Shown one piece after another: positions 5,002 to 5,806 of a stretch of 5,806 bases of DNA (its first letter is position 1; every line of letters begins with the position of its first letter). A program made the translations under genes and the position numbers. The DNA is from an uncultured Nitrospinaceae bacterium. GTDB taxonomy: Bacteria > Nitrospinota > Nitrospinia > Nitrospinales > VA-1. The notes below the pieces were generated by a model. That model was not told the DNA's origin. It ran no database searches and worked only from the letters and a program-made list of their open reading frames with translations. The DNA is taken from assembly GCA_905182935.1 (NCBI GenBank), contig CAJJDL010000006.1, positions 1 through 5,806 on the forward strand, written 5' to 3'.

Positions 5002-5806
5002 TTATTTGATTACAATTTTGGAAAAATCAGCGACATTTGAAAATAGGAGGGAGATATGTTTTAACAATCGGAGCCTATTTTTTCGAAGGTCGTCTTCCTT
5101 TGCCATAACCATAACCTGTTCGAAGAATGCGTCTACAGTTTCTTTGATTGTGGAAATTTTTTCAAGAGCCTGAGAGAATTGTTTTTTGCTTAGGAAAGTT
5201 TCTATCGGTTCCTTGATTTTCAGATATTCATCATAAAGATTTTTTTCCGCGGGTTCTTTAAATAATGACTGTTGGATGTCACCATCTGCTTCCTCGTTTA
5301 ATATGCTAACCACTCTACGGAACGCTATGGCAAGAGGTTCAAAGTGGGACTGTTCCTTTAAATCCGATAATGCGACCACCTTCTTTTTGACATCTGCCAG
5401 AGAGTCTATATTCGCAGATAGAACTGCATCGATAGCATCATAAGGGTAGTCTTGGTCACCTAGAAAAGTTTTATATCGCTGCAAAAACAAAGCTTGAGTA
5501 TGCGCACGAACTTCCTCAGCAGTTAGTTTAATTTTATTTTTGAGTAAATCAGTACCTTTTTGTATTAATGAATCAAGTGAAACTTGCCAGTTTTGATCAT
5601 TTATGATTTGAATAATGCCAAGCGAATGCCGTCTTAGGCCGTAAGGGTCTTCGGAGCCTGTAGGAAGAAGTCCAACTCCTATGCACCCAAGAATTGTATC
5701 TAATTTATCCGCAATAGAGACAATAGCTCCTATGGGGTTCGAAGGAAGCAGGTCTCCCGAAAATGCAGGCCGGTAGTGTTCTTTGATAGCCAAGCTGATG
5801 TCAGAG
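5002..5806 (-). CDS. glyS: Glycine--tRNA ligase beta subunit, C-terminal part (partial, cut by window edge)
   Basis: The visible 267 residues match the C-terminal end of bacterial GlyS, the beta chain of the alpha2beta2 glycyl-tRNA synthetase that charges tRNA-Gly in the cytoplasm. Recognisable landmarks are HYRPAFSGDLLPSNPIGAIVSIADKLD-type sequence at the left end (residues about 10-36), the DPYGLRRHSLGII helix, and the final helical anticodon-binding region with FFEQVMVMAKEDDLRKNRL near the C-terminus. Together with the catalytic alpha chain GlyQ (not in the window), it forms the enzyme. The reading frame is open through the right edge, so the start lies outside: an internal TTG at 5793 is not the true start. 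The known full length is about 690 residues, so roughly 40% is visible. It ends with TAA at 5002-5004. No strong intrinsic terminator follows, and the next operon's promoter lies within 85 nt. Confidence 0.95.
   Translation of the reverse strand, partial: SDISLAIKEHYRPAFSGDLLPSNPIGAIVSIADKLDTILGCIGVGLLPTGSEDPYGLRRHSLGIIQIINDQNWQVSLDSLIQKGTDLLKNKIKLTAEEVRAHTQALFLQRYKTFLGDQDYPYDAIDAVLSANIDSLADVKKKVVALSDLKEQSHFEPLAIAFRRVVSILNEEADGDIQQSLFKEPAEKNLYDEYLKIKEPIETFLSKKQFSQALEKISTIKETVDAFFEQVMVMAKEDDLRKNRLRLLKHISLLFSNVADFSKIVIK

Overview
The window looks like chromosomal DNA from an AT-rich, Gram-negative-type, flagellated bacterium. The evidence is a two-subunit-type glycyl-tRNA synthetase beta chain, a FlaG-family flagellar protein and an MsbA/BmrA-type ABC half-transporter. 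I cannot place it taxonomically from this stretch alone. The mix would fit a marine deltaproteobacterial- or Nitrospinota-like lineage, but that is a weak inference. No IS element, phage gene, CRISPR array, tRNA or rRNA is visible.

Layout, left to right. Positions 1-205 hold no recognisable gene, only a small 8-bp tandem repeat and AT-rich hairpins. Positions 206-1942 (minus) encode a complete ABC exporter half-transporter. Positions 1943-2279 are a divergent promoter region, with a good sigma70-type promoter facing the ABC gene and a sigma28 (FliA)-like promoter facing flaG. Positions 2280-2651 (plus) encode a FlaG-family protein, alone among non-flagellar genes. Positions 4757 down to 2747 (minus) form a compact three-gene operon: an NAD(P)-dependent epimerase/dehydratase-like SDR, then the N-terminal and C-terminal halves of a thiamine-diphosphate (ThDP) decarboxylase of the phosphonopyruvate/sulfopyruvate decarboxylase group. 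Positions 4758-5001 carry a candidate promoter, a dyad and hairpins ahead of that operon. Positions 5002-5806 (minus) are the C-terminal part of glyS, cut by the right edge.

The most interesting element is the three-gene operon. The two small ThDP proteins are complementary: one carries the catalytic-glutamate (pyrimidine-binding) half and the other the GDG...N (diphosphate-binding) half. Their reading frames overlap by 14 nt, which suggests one hetero-oligomeric enzyme. The family decarboxylates 3-phosphonopyruvate or 3-sulfopyruvate to the corresponding acetaldehyde. The usual upstream enzymes (PepM, or ComA/B/C-type enzymes) are not in the window, so the substrate is open. Pairing with a sugar-nucleotide-epimerase-like SDR raises the possibility of a phosphonate- or sulfonate-modified metabolite or glycan.
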